Source: Arsenicibacter rosenii (GTDB lineage: Bacteria > Bacteroidota > Bacteroidia > Cytophagales > Spirosomataceae). Taken from it: a DNA stretch of 64,000 bases. Position 1 is the first letter of the stretch. Each line of letters starts with the position of its first letter. The notes below the pieces were generated by a model. That model searched no databases and was not told where the DNA came from. It saw only the letters and a list, made by a program, of their open reading frames with translations. Positions 15,578-24,324 of the stretch are shown here, in pieces. Location: positions 207,700 through 271,699 of the forward strand of contig NZ_MORL01000009.1 of assembly GCF_001870735.1 (NCBI RefSeq), in the 5' to 3' direction. A program made the translations under genes and the position numbers.

Positions 15578-17474
15578 TTTTATTGGTATTAACAGTTAAA
15601 AACAAACTTAAGGCATAATTACGCCCCGGCATGGCATTGCGCCGGACATTGAGATACAGGACATCGAACACATTATTGATCTGCGCCTGTACCTGCCCCC
15701 TGACCGCTTTCCACTGCCACTGCGTATTCAGCAGCAGATTGGTCAGCGTGTAGGCCGGCAATGCCTGGATATTATCGAAGGTAATGTACTGCTTTGTATT
15801 CAGGAGTGTTTGTACCGTCAGCCGTGTCTGCCTGCGCTTTATAAAAGCACTCAGGTTGGCTGTATGCAAGGGTACGTAGACGAGCTGCTTCCCGACCACA
15901 TCCTGCGCATACACATCATAGACCCGCTCCTGCGTCGAACGCGTCCAGGCGTAGGCCGCGCGCAGGCCCGCCTGCCAGTGCCCTTGGGTATACGTGGCGG
16001 ATCCGTTCCATTCGACGCCCCGCGCCAGTACTTCCTGTAAGTTTTCGACGCGGTAATTGCGGGTCGGGTTCCAGTACGTCCAGTCTTTGACGCGGTTGCG
16101 GTACGTGGTCAGTTCGGTAGCCAGCTGCCATGGCTTCGCTGTCGTTGTCCGGGCCGACAGACCGGCTTCGGCATTTAGTCCCTGCTCCGGTTTGAGGTCC
16201 GGATTGCCCAGATTGATCCAGTAGCGCTCATTCAGTGTTGGCACCCGGTAACTCCGTCCGACGGAGCCTTTGGCTGTCAGCTGCCAGGTAGTTTGCCGGA
16301 TCAGCTGATACTCCCCGCCGAGTGAGGGCGTAAACGGAGCCCGGTAACCCGTCGCAAAGCCCTGCCGCAGATTGGCCGACACCAGCCATCGAGGGCCTTG
16401 GTAGCGGGTCAGGGCATACAGATCGGCGCGGTTTTCCTGAATCACCTGCCCGCCATAACCATCGACCTGCGTCCGGTAATGCGAGGCTTCGGCACCCGCC
16501 CGCAGACTCAGGCCCGGCATTAGCCCGCGTTCGTGCTCGACGCGGGTCATCAGCCGATCCATGAGCGAATGGCTGGGGTGGGTAAAATCCCCTTTGGCAT
16601 AATCGAGCACATCCCGGAACCAGCCCGCCCTCACCGTAGTATGGTTAGCCTCATAGGTGCCCATCAGCCGGTAGTTCTGCGTCCGTGTCCGTTCGCGGCC
16701 AATACTGTCGGCCGGTGCCTGTACCAGATCATTATCGGTCAGCCACGCATTCACCGAGAACTGCCGTCCCTGCCGGTTCCGGACATACAGGTCCTGTAAA
16801 AGCCCCCGTTGCCGGGTTTCGGTCGGTTCCAGGTAATAGTATTTACGTTCGGAATAAGGATAACGATTAGTGAGCTGACTGCCGTAGATAACCGTTTTGC
16901 CGGAGACCTGCCATTGATTGCCCGGCCGGCCGCTATACCGCGCCCCCGCCTGCGACTGACGGTTCAGGAAGCTGCCCTGCTGGTGACCGGCAAAAAACGT
17001 CAGTCCGTTTTGCCGGAAATCGGGCGTTGTTTTCAGAAGAACACTCCCCCCGACGGCATCAGACCCCACCACGCTGGCGGCAGAACCATACTGCACCGAA
17101 AGCTGGTCGAAACCGGCCACCGGAATGGTTGAAAAGTCGGTGAGGCCGGTCATCGGCTGGTTGATATTGACACCGTTCCAGAGTACGGCCGTATGGTTGG
17201 CCGACGTCCCCCGGAACGAAACGGTAGCCAGCTGGCCGGGGCCGTAATTTTTGAAGAGCATCGGGGTATTCAGGGCCAGCAAATCGGTCAGCGACTGGTA
17301 ACGAAACTGAGCCAGTGTCGCCGAATCGAGTGGCTGTACTTTCTGGCCTGCCAGAAACCGTTCGGCCGCGTAGCCGCGCACGGTAACGACCGACAGAGAC
17401 ACGGGTTCCTGCCCGCCCTGAGCCAGCGCGCTATACGAAACACCCATCCAGCCAAGGCAGAGCCCGGCCACCAT
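15564..17474 (-). CDS. BtuB-like TonB-dependent receptor for cobalamin
   Basis: An outer membrane TonB-dependent receptor of about 637 residues. Seen: signal peptide (VAGLCLGWMGVSYSALAQ), a TonB-box-like VSLSVVTVRG, plug motifs (SLTDLLALNTPMLFKNYG, VSFRGTSANHTAVLWNGVNI, VVGSDAVGGSVLLKT), then a long barrel of alternating aromatic strands with PTLNERYW and NPDLKPEQGLNAEAGLS. It lies immediately downstream of a cobalamin riboswitch, which makes a corrinoid the likely ligand. The frame is open through the riboswitch to 17627, but that part is RNA, not protein. ATG 17474 is given; TTG 17495 would add NTFLRW and a better signal-peptide N-region. Confidence 0.88.
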   Translation of the reverse strand: MVAGLCLGWMGVSYSALAQGGQEPVSLSVVTVRGYAAERFLAGQKVQPLDSATLAQFRYQSLTDLLALNTPMLFKNYGPGQLATVSFRGTSANHTAVLWNGVNINQPMTGLTDFSTIPVAGFDQLSVQYGSAASVVGSDAVGGSVLLKTTPDFRQNGLTFFAGHQQGSFLNRQSQAGARYSGRPGNQWQVSGKTVIYGSQLTNRYPYSERKYYYLEPTETRQRGLLQDLYVRNRQGRQFSVNAWLTDNDLVQAPADSIGRERTRTQNYRLMGTYEANHTTVRAGWFRDVLDYAKGDFTHPSHSLMDRLMTRVEHERGLMPGLSLRAGAEASHYRTQVDGYGGQVIQENRADLYALTRYQGPRWLVSANLRQGFATGYRAPFTPSLGGEYQLIRQTTWQLTAKGSVGRSYRVPTLNERYWINLGNPDLKPEQGLNAEAGLSARTTTAKPWQLATELTTYRNRVKDWTYWNPTRNYRVENLQEVLARGVEWNGSATYTQGHWQAGLRAAYAWTRSTQERVYDVYAQDVVGKQLVYVPLHTANLSAFIKRRQTRLTVQTLLNTKQYITFDNIQALPAYTLTNLLLNTQWQWKAVRGQVQAQINNVFDVLYLNVRRNAMPGRNYALSLFLTVNTNKNAKL

Positions 17475-17554
17475 CCAACGCAAAAATGTGTTCAACCGAC
17501 TACCTGAAAAGTTGTTAGGGCGATGAATTTCCTCCGAATCCGTTACCGCTGATA

Positions 17555-17754
17555 GATCGTCGGCAGGTCTCCTGGCTTGTCTCGTTGATTCAAGCCTTCC
17601 CGCAAACACCGGGTTTGCAGTGGCCATGTGGGCGAATCAATTCTATGCTGAGACGAACAGTTGCGGGGACAGCTCCGGTCTGGCCTCAAAGGCCTCCGGT
17701 ATTCCCTTTTAAGCCTTGAAAGCCGCCACGAAGCGGCATCAGGCACCGAAAATC
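17555..17754 (-). ncRNA. Cobalamin (B12) riboswitch
   Basis: On the minus strand the leader holds the class hallmarks in order: GGTGCCTGA at the 5' side, AAAAGGGAATACCGG, GCTGTCCCCGCAACTG, GCCACTG, CGGGAAGG, and the B12-box-like AAGCCAGGAGACCTGCC. The closing ends can pair (GATTTTCGG near the start with CCGACGATC at the end). It leads the receptor and lipoprotein genes, where bound adenosylcobalamin would reduce expression. Ends are approximate. Confidence 0.95.
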
Positions 17755-17759
17755 GGTTA

Positions 17760-17767
17760 CAAAGGTA
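17760..17767 (-). promoter_or_regulatory. Candidate -7 box for the B12 riboswitch transcript
   Basis: On the minus strand this reads TACCTTTG, a full TAnnTTTG match, ending about 6 bp before the riboswitch's first paired bases. That is where a promoter for the leader is expected. No clear -33 element was seen. Confidence 0.5.
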
Positions 17768-17879
17768 GGGGATTGTCGTTAGAATTTACCCTTTAGGGAA
17801 ATAGAATTTAAAATACTAGTTTGGTGGCCTAATGATTCACTGAGCTTACAGAAAGCTTTTTCTAACCCGTTCTTTCTTC

Positions 17880-18650
17880 ATGACTTCATCACTCTGGTCG
17901 CTCGCTAACCGGAAAGCGCTGGTAACGGGCGGCACCAAAGGCATCGGCGAGGCTATCGTCCAACAACTCCTGCAGGCTGGCGCATCGGTATTCATCGTTG
18001 CCCGCGACAATGACCGGCTACAGCAACAGCTCGCTCAATACCGGCAGCAGGGCTTTACCGTATCGGGGCTGGCGGCTGACCTCAGCGCACCCGACACCGC
18101 CCGGCAAATTATAGATGCCGTAACCGGCGAATGGGGCGCACTCGACATTCTGGTCAATAACACCGGCACTAATATCCGCAAACCAACCGCCGAATACAGC
18201 CCGACCGAATACGACTATATCATGACCACCAACCTACGCTCAGCCTTTGAGCTGACCCAGGCAGCGTATCCGTTATTGAAGGCTTCAGAGCAAGGGAGCG
18301 TAGTGTTTGTATCGTCGGTATCCGGGCTTACCCATACGAGCAGCGGCTCGATCTACGCCATGAGCAAGGCCGCCCTTAATCAGCTGACACGCAACCTGTG
18401 TGTCGAATGGGCAGCCGACGGCATCCGTGTCAACGCCGTAGCGCCGTGGTATATCAATACCCCGCTTGCGGCTCCCGTACTGACCAATCCCGATAAACTC
18501 AATGGTATCCTCAACCGAACGCCCATGAAACGAATCGGCGAACCGGTAGAAGTGGCCTCGGTTGTCACGTTTCTGTGTATGCCCGCAGCGGGTTATGTTT
18601 CCGGCCAGACCATCTCTGTCGATGGCGGCCTCCTGGCATGGGGGTATTAG
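17880..18650 (+). CDS. SDR family oxidoreductase (tropinone-reductase-like)
   Basis: A 256-residue short-chain dehydrogenase. Seen: [11 protein letters not shown] cofactor motif; [11 protein letters not shown], where Arg after beta-2 favours NADP(H); LAADLSAPD; the NAG motif altered to NNTGTNI; catalytic Ser in [14 protein letters not shown] with the YxxxK pair; and ISVDGGL at the end. The NNTGTN and [12 protein letters not shown] segments resemble plant-type tropinone reductase homologues often annotated in bacteria. The natural substrate is unknown. It is divergent from the B12 operon and convergent with the DAO-type gene; its stop codon is part of a long inverted repeat. Confidence 0.92.
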   Translation: MTSSLWSLANRKALVTGGTKGIGEAIVQQLLQAGASVFIVARDNDRLQQQLAQYRQQGFTVSGLAADLSAPDTARQIIDAVTGEWGALDILVNNTGTNIRKPTAEYSPTEYDYIMTTNLRSAFELTQAAYPLLKASEQGSVVFVSSVSGLTHTSSGSIYAMSKAALNQLTRNLCVEWAADGIRVNAVAPWYINTPLAAPVLTNPDKLNGILNRTPMKRIGEPVEVASVVTFLCMPAAGYVSGQTISVDGGLLAWGY

Positions 18651-18754
18651 GGCTGAGGGCGTAGGGCATAGAGAGGATGCATGGTTGTGTCAACACTACG
18701 CCCCTGGCTCTATGCGCTACGCTCTATACCCTCCGCGCTACGCCCTCAGCCCTA
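18648..18754. repeat. Long inverted repeat between convergent SDR and DAO genes
   Basis: Perfect 17-bp arms TAGGGCTGAGGGCGTAG (18648-18664) and CTACGCCCTCAGCCCTA (18738-18754) enclose about 73 bp. Within it are further copies of GCGCTACGC- and GGCATAGAG-like words. The first three bases of the left arm are the SDR stop codon, and the right arm ends 8 bp from the DAO stop. It could fold in the RNA of either gene and act as a two-way terminator, or be a REP-like insertion. Confidence 0.6.
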
Positions 18755-18761
18755 CACCACC

Positions 18762-19991
18762 TTACCGGCCAAACCGGAACATGCCTCCGTAGTTACAATC
18801 ACCGTTCTGGAAAAGATTACGGATAATGTTGGCAGCGGTGATGCTGAACGTGATGCCGTTGCCGCCGAAACCAAGGGCAAAGTAGCTGTGCGGATAGCGC
18901 TCATGCTCGCCGATGTACGGCAAGCCGTCCTGTGTCTCGGCAAACGTACCTGCCCAGGTCAGATGCGGTTTGGCTTCTACATCCGGAAACAACTCATTGA
19001 TTTTTTTCAGCAGTTTTTCCTGCTTCTGCGGAATCATAGCGTCGCGTTCGGCCGCGTCTACTACCCATTCGTCTTCACCACCCAGCATCAGGCGGTTGTC
19101 GCGGGCGGTGCGGGCGTAGAAATACGGTTCGTCGGTATCCCAGATCAGCGACCGGCGCAGGGCCTCCGGCATATTCGCCAGTGGTTCTGTGACGAGGGCA
19201 TAGGTGCTCTTCAGTTTGAGCGCATCGGCATAAGCCGCCTGATCGCGCTGCATCATCTGCTGCGTTTCGTAGCCGGTAGCATACACAATCTTGCGGGCGA
19301 AAATCTCCGTATCGTGGTTGGTCCGGATGCGGGCCCGCTTAAAGCCATAGTCTATTTCTTCGGCCGTTGTCTCTTCGAACACCCGCAACCCGCGGTCGAT
19401 CAGGTACCGGTACAAGGCCTGCGTCAGATCCATGGCATCCAGCTCGGCAGCCTCCTGCGACAAAATACCGCCCGGGGCGTCAAACCCGAACTGCGCCTTG
19501 ATGGCCTGACGGTCGAGCCACGCAACCTGAAAGCCGTATTTGGCACGCGCTTCATACTCCTCTCGCAGCATATCGATGTCATCGGCTTTAGCGGCGTAGT
19601 ACAGGCTGTGTTTCTGGTTAAAGCCACAGCGCGTATCCAGCCGGCCGACAATATCACGCAGTTTATAAATAGCCCACAAACAAAGCTTGTAAGCCAGTAC
19701 CGCATCCTGCTCACCGACCTGTTGAATCAGTTGGTGAAGCGGTACATCTATTTCGTATTGAATCAGGGCCGTGCTGGCAGCGGTACTGCCCCGGCCAAGG
19801 GTTCGTTTGTCAATCAGAACGGTATCAATACCGGCGCGGTGCAATTCATAGGCAACCAACGCACCGGTTATACCGCCACCCATAATCAGCACATCACAGC
19901 TGGTGTGTGGCTGCAGGATCGGAGTGGTTCGGGCGGCATTCGGAACCGACTGGTTTTCCAGCCAATATGTCTGAGCGGATCGTACATTCAT
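18762..19991 (-). CDS. DAO-family FAD-dependent oxidoreductase
   Basis: A 409-residue flavoprotein of the D-amino-acid-oxidase/glycine-oxidase fold. Seen: a short N-terminal YWLENQ stretch as in gamma-glutamylputrescine-oxidase-like proteins; CDVLIMGGGITGALVAYELHRAG nucleotide-binding motif; IDKRTLGRGSTAASTALIQYE, where the STAAS flavin contact is typical; KIVYATGYETQ; and the C-terminal LPYIGEHERYPHSYFALGFGGNGITFS. No C-terminal Rieske domain is present. It probably oxidises an amine or amino acid, substrate unknown. It is transcribed alone, convergent with the SDR gene. Confidence 0.88.
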   Translation of the reverse strand: MNVRSAQTYWLENQSVPNAARTTPILQPHTSCDVLIMGGGITGALVAYELHRAGIDTVLIDKRTLGRGSTAASTALIQYEIDVPLHQLIQQVGEQDAVLAYKLCLWAIYKLRDIVGRLDTRCGFNQKHSLYYAAKADDIDMLREEYEARAKYGFQVAWLDRQAIKAQFGFDAPGGILSQEAAELDAMDLTQALYRYLIDRGLRVFEETTAEEIDYGFKRARIRTNHDTEIFARKIVYATGYETQQMMQRDQAAYADALKLKSTYALVTEPLANMPEALRRSLIWDTDEPYFYARTARDNRLMLGGEDEWVVDAAERDAMIPQKQEKLLKKINELFPDVEAKPHLTWAGTFAETQDGLPYIGEHERYPHSYFALGFGGNGITFSITAANIIRNLFQNGDCNYGGMFRFGR

Positions 19992-20259
19992 GAGTTCTGT
20001 AACGTTGAGAATAGCTACCTGCCGAATGGCACGGCACCGGAGAAAATGTTTTCCTACCGGCTTAGTAGTGATTTATATTTCTGCTATAAACTCTACTAAC
20101 GCACTAAAGTTTACGGCCATTCAGAAAGATTAGGCCGGATTGCGGCTTTATGCGCTTTATACGGCGATTTATGGGGCTTAAACCTTGAAACAATTCGCCC
20201 TTTTTCGGACTTATAGTAGTATCCGAACGCATCAATCCGTTTACAACCGCTCAACGATC

Positions 20260-22632
20260 ATGACTACTTTATCCAACTCAGACCAAATTACCTGGAAAGC
20301 ACACCCGAAAAACATTGCGTTCATCGGTGACTACTTGCCACGCCAGTGCGGTATTGCTACGTTTACGGCTGACCTTTTTCAGTCGTATCAACAGTTTATT
20401 CCTGATGCAAAACCTATTGTTGTATCGGTCAATGATTCTCCCGAAGGCTATAACTACCCGACCGAGGTACGGTACGAATTTTACCAGCACGATCAGGAAT
20501 CATACCGGAAGGCGGCGGAATTTCTGAACTCAAAAAATACCGAAGTGGTCTGCCTGCAACACGAATACGGCATTTATGGCGGACCGGCCGGCAACTATAT
20601 TCTTACACTGCTCCGGGCACTGACCATGCCTGTTGTCACGACATTTCATACGATCCTGAAAAACCCCGACGAAGATCAGTTGCTCGTTCTGAAAAGCATT
20701 GCCGACATCTCGGCGCGGGTGATCTGTATGTCAGAAAAGGGACGGGATTTCCTGATCCACATCTACGACATACCAGCAGAGAAAATCGACGTCATTCCGC
20801 ACGGTATTCCGGATATGCCTTTTGTTGACCCGAATTTTTATAAGGATCATTTCGGGCTCGAAGGTCGTCAGACCATTCTGACATTCGGGCTGTTATCACC
20901 TAATAAAGGCATCGAAAATGTTATTAATGCCTTGCCAAAGATTGTAGAACGCTATCCGAATGTGGTCTACATGGTGCTTGGGGCGACCCATCCCCACCTG
21001 ATCCGGCACGAAGGCGAAGCCTACCGCGACAAACTGATTGCACTCGCCGAATCACTCGGCGTCAGCCAGAACGTCCAGTTTTATAACCGGTTTGTCGAAC
21101 TGGATGACCTCCTTGAGTATCTGGGGGCTGCTGATATTTACATTACGCCTTACCTTAATCCGGCTCAGATTACGTCGGGGACCTTATCGTACGCATTTGG
21201 TTGCGGCAAGGCCGTTATTTCGACGCCTTACTGGCATGCCGAAGAACTGCTCGATAATGAGCGGGGTATGCTGGTGCCGTTCGGCGACGCCGACGCGATT
21301 GCCGAAAAAATACTGACCCTGCTTACAGATGAGCCGTTACGGCATGCCATGCGTAAGCGCGGCTACATGATGGGGCGTGAAATGATCTGGGCTAAAGCGA
21401 TTGAGATGTATGCTGATTCGTTTGCTCACGCCCGCGTTGGCCGCATGGACAGCGAGCAGCCTTATGCCCTGCGTGGCGACGGCCATTATCAGCTGCCGAA
21501 GCTGCGGCTTGATCACCTGTATCGCCTCACCGATTCGACGGGTATTGTACAGCACGCACGCTATCATTTGCCGTTCTACGAAGAAGGCTACTGCACCGAC
21601 GACAACGCACGGGCGTTTATCCTGACGCTGATGCTGACGGAAAACGGCATTACTGACCGCAAGCTGCTCAGCCTGATGGACACCTATGCCTCTTTCCTCA
21701 ACCATGCCCACTCGCCCAGCCACCGGCAGTTCCGGAACTTTATGAGTTATGACCGGCGCTGGCTGGAAGATGTCGGCTCGGACGACAGCACCGGCCGGAC
21801 CATCTGGGCGCTCGGTACCTGTCTCGGCTGCGTCACCAATAAAAACCTGACGATATGGGCCATGAGCCTGCTCGAAAATGTGCTGCCGAGTATTCCCGAG
21901 ATGACTTCGCCGAGAGCATGGGCCTTTGCCTTACTCGGTATCCACGAATACCAGAAGCGATTCAGCAACGACCGGCTGGCCAAAACCTTTCAGCAGCAGT
22001 TGCAGGATAAACTAATGGCGCTCTTCAGCAATGCTGCAACCGAAGACTGGCCTTGGTTTGAGCATGTGTTATCGTACGATAACGCCAAGCTGGCCCATGC
22101 CCTGATTTTGTCTGATCATCCGGAGCAGGTAGAGACAGGCCTGAAAGCCCTCCGCTGGCTGACCGATCTGCAAATGGCCGAGCGTGGTCACTTCCAGCCT
22201 ATTGGCTCCAATGGTTTTTATATCAAAGGCCAGCCACGTGCTTATTTTGATCAGCAGCCGCTGGAAGCCCAGAGCATGGTTTCGGCCTGTCTGGCTGCTT
22301 TCCGTGCCACTCATGATACATTCTGGTACAAAAAAGCGATCCGTATTTTCAAATGGTTTACCGGCCTGAACGATCTTGGGCTTCCGTTATATGATGCCCA
22401 GACAGGGGGCTGTTTCGATGGCCTGCATACCGACCGCGTTAACCAGAACCAGGGAGCCGAATCGACCTTATCCTACCTGCTGGCGCTGGCTGAACTCCAG
22501 GGCGTACAAGGGCATCTGCCTGCTGCCCCGGATGTGGCCCGGAACCGGCCGGGGACAGAGCACAGCGGTCTGGCGAAACTGTTACAGGTGGCCAGTCAAG
22601 CCTCCCCAACGATCAGGATTCCGGAGATATAG
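20260..22632 (+). CDS. GT4 glycosyltransferase with C-terminal helical domain
   Basis: A 790-residue cytosolic protein. The first half is a GT-B glycosyltransferase of the GT4 type: NIAFIGDYLPRQCGIATFTADL, then TFHTIL, VIPHGIPD, ILTFGLLSPNKGIENVI, NRFVELDDLLEYLGAADIYITPYLNPAQITSGTLSYAFGCGKAVIST and a nucleotide-sugar-site GMLVPFGDADAIA. From about residue 410 a second domain rich in helices follows (LDHLYRLTDSTGIVQHARY, EGYCTDDNARAFI, DDSTGRTIWALG, LEAQSMVSACLAA), resembling an alpha/alpha-barrel of glycosidase type. The pair with a GH130 gene downstream suggests work on a mannose-containing glycan; donor and acceptor are not known. ATG 20260 is preferred over TTG 20185. Confidence 0.87.
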   Translation: MTTLSNSDQITWKAHPKNIAFIGDYLPRQCGIATFTADLFQSYQQFIPDAKPIVVSVNDSPEGYNYPTEVRYEFYQHDQESYRKAAEFLNSKNTEVVCLQHEYGIYGGPAGNYILTLLRALTMPVVTTFHTILKNPDEDQLLVLKSIADISARVICMSEKGRDFLIHIYDIPAEKIDVIPHGIPDMPFVDPNFYKDHFGLEGRQTILTFGLLSPNKGIENVINALPKIVERYPNVVYMVLGATHPHLIRHEGEAYRDKLIALAESLGVSQNVQFYNRFVELDDLLEYLGAADIYITPYLNPAQITSGTLSYAFGCGKAVISTPYWHAEELLDNERGMLVPFGDADAIAEKILTLLTDEPLRHAMRKRGYMMGREMIWAKAIEMYADSFAHARVGRMDSEQPYALRGDGHYQLPKLRLDHLYRLTDSTGIVQHARYHLPFYEEGYCTDDNARAFILTLMLTENGITDRKLLSLMDTYASFLNHAHSPSHRQFRNFMSYDRRWLEDVGSDDSTGRTIWALGTCLGCVTNKNLTIWAMSLLENVLPSIPEMTSPRAWAFALLGIHEYQKRFSNDRLAKTFQQQLQDKLMALFSNAATEDWPWFEHVLSYDNAKLAHALILSDHPEQVETGLKALRWLTDLQMAERGHFQPIGSNGFYIKGQPRAYFDQQPLEAQSMVSACLAAFRATHDTFWYKKAIRIFKWFTGLNDLGLPLYDAQTGGCFDGLHTDRVNQNQGAESTLSYLLALAELQGVQGHLPAAPDVARNRPGTEHSGLAKLLQVASQASPTIRIPEI

Positions 22633-22738
22633 TCAGGAACCTTACGTTATATTTTCAATAATTTTGTTTAGTTAAACAGGCATCACGCTAATTTTAACAA
22701 CAATCCGGTTACACAACCGTTTGAAACAAAACCAGTCA

Positions 22739-22772
22739 GCGGGCAGGTACGATCCATCGTTTACCTGCCCGC
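22739..22772 (+). promoter_or_regulatory. Hairpin just upstream of the GH130 gene
   Basis: Perfect arms GCGGGCAGGTA (22739-22749) and TACCTGCCCGC (22762-22772) with a 12-nt loop end 13 bp before ATG 22786. No T-run follows, so it is more likely a leader hairpin or processing site between the GT and GH130 genes than a simple terminator. A smaller hairpin (CGGTT/AACCG, 22706-22719) precedes it. Confidence 0.4.
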
Positions 22773-22785
22773 CCGTTTAAGAAAT

Positions 22786-24249
22786 ATGAGCGTAAAAGCC
22801 ACCCGAACGGGCATCGTCTTACGGCCCGACCCTACCCGCGTACTGTTTCGCCCTTTCGAGTTAGGCAGCAATACACGAACGCTGAAAATCATTGCCCGGG
22901 TCAGCTCGCTGACCGACGAAGAAGTTGCGGTTAAGCTTCAGGAAGTAATCAATGAATTCGGCAGCCGGCACTATAAGCTGGAACGCTTTTTTCAGAAGCG
23001 GTTTGAACACCTCAAACCCCATTTACTGACCGATGAGCCGCTGAGTATGGAACGACAGCTCTTGCTGGGTGCGTACTTTACCATGGAGTATTCGCTTGAG
23101 TCGGCCGCACTCTTTAACCCGTCGATGATCTGGCACCCCGACCAGACCAATGTACCACCGGGTTTTAAGCGGTTTATCCTCAGTCTCCGTGCGACCGGTG
23201 AAGGCCATATTTCCTCCATTTCGTTCCGGATGGGTTATATCGACGAAGAAAGCAAGATTGTTTTGCGGAAGCCTTCGCGCTACGTTACGTCGCCCGAAAT
23301 TGTGCCGAATCATATTTTCAGTAAACCGCAGTTTGAGCGGAAATTATACGAACTCCGGCTGATCAATGCCATTTCGGAGCGTATGCTGGCTGGTCTGGGC
23401 GACGAGTTTAGTCTGGCAGAACTGGAGACCGTCATTAAGCGGATTACGACCCAGTTCCGGTATAATGCAGAATATGAAACCATTGCCAACGGTATTCTGG
23501 CACTGGCCCGGTCAAACTATGAGCTGCACTTTGATGACGATCAGCAAATGGACGAACGGTGCATTTTTCCGAGCTCACCGAACGAAACGAACGGCATTGA
23601 AGATGCCCGTTTTGTACAGTTTACAGATGATAACGGCGATGTAACCTACTATGCCACCTACACGGCATATAACGGACAGGTGACCTTCCCGCAACTGCTG
23701 GAGACCAGGGATTTTACCCATTTTAAGGTCAGCACGCTCAACGGTGCCGAGGTGCAGAACAAGGGGATGGCCTTGTTCCCACGCAAAATCAACGGGCGTT
23801 ATGCGACCCTGTCGAGGCAGGACGGCGAGAATATCTACCTGATGTATTCCGACGATCTGTATTTCTGGCAGACCAAAGAGCTGATTCTGAAACCGACTTA
23901 TCCGTGGGAATACGTACAGTTGGGCAACTGCGGCTCCCCGCTCGAAACCAAAGCCGGCTGGCTGGTGCTGAGTCACGGGGTTGGTCCGATGCGGAAGTAC
24001 GCCATCGGCGCGTTTCTGCTCGATCTCAACGACCCGTCGAAAGTCATTGGCCGGACCAAAGAACCAATCCTCAGTCCCGACGAAAACGAACGGGAAGGCT
24101 ACGTGCCAAACGTTGTTTACAGCTGCGGGGGCATCCTCAACGGCGATGACCTGATCATCCCCTACGCCATGGCCGATTATGCCAGTAGCTTTGCCATTGT
24201 GAATGTAAACGATCTCTTAGCCGAACTGACCAGCGACAGCGGCCAATAG
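22786..24249 (+). CDS. Glycoside hydrolase family 130 protein
   Basis: A 487-residue protein of GH130, a family of inverting mannoside phosphorylases and beta-1,2-mannosidases with a five-bladed propeller. Seen: an N-terminal helical part (residues 1-110) with MSVKATRTGIVLRPDPTRVLFRPF; then NETNGIEDARFVQFTDDNGDVTYYATYTAYNG with the conserved catalytic-site Asp; NKGMALFPRKINGRYATLSRQDGENIYLM; LGNCGSPLETKAGWLVLSHGVG; and YVPNVVYSCGGI. Phosphorylase versus hydrolase activity is not decided by these motifs. No signal peptide, so it is cytosolic like the GT upstream, which suggests synthesis and turnover of one intracellular or envelope glycan. The upstream hairpin may control it. Confidence 0.88.
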   Translation: MSVKATRTGIVLRPDPTRVLFRPFELGSNTRTLKIIARVSSLTDEEVAVKLQEVINEFGSRHYKLERFFQKRFEHLKPHLLTDEPLSMERQLLLGAYFTMEYSLESAALFNPSMIWHPDQTNVPPGFKRFILSLRATGEGHISSISFRMGYIDEESKIVLRKPSRYVTSPEIVPNHIFSKPQFERKLYELRLINAISERMLAGLGDEFSLAELETVIKRITTQFRYNAEYETIANGILALARSNYELHFDDDQQMDERCIFPSSPNETNGIEDARFVQFTDDNGDVTYYATYTAYNGQVTFPQLLETRDFTHFKVSTLNGAEVQNKGMALFPRKINGRYATLSRQDGENIYLMYSDDLYFWQTKELILKPTYPWEYVQLGNCGSPLETKAGWLVLSHGVGPMRKYAIGAFLLDLNDPSKVIGRTKEPILSPDENEREGYVPNVVYSCGGILNGDDLIIPYAMADYASSFAIVNVNDLLAELTSDSGQ

Positions 24250-24262
24250 GCAGAATATATAC

Positions 24263-24303
24263 AAAAGCGCGAAGGCCGTCAGATTGACGGCCTTCGCGCT
24301 TTT
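24263..24303. terminator. Bidirectional terminator
   Basis: Perfect 19-bp arms (24263-24281 and 24285-24303) with a 3-nt loop, A-rich at the left end and T-rich at the right, so both strands give a GC stem followed by U's. It lies between the convergent GH130 gene and the first DUF1735/susCD operon. Confidence 0.88.
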
Positions 24304-24324
24304 GTAACAGCAACAAACTTTGCT

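Noticed and set aside
17475..17627. N-terminal extension of the B12 receptor
   Set aside because: These bases form conserved parts of the cobalamin riboswitch; the translated peptide is not signal-peptide-like and precedes the true signal peptide.
18681..20099. A long plus-strand open frame (472 codons) opposite the DAO-type gene
   Set aside because: Its translation has no recognisable motif, while the minus strand encodes a complete flavoprotein with all family motifs over the same bases.
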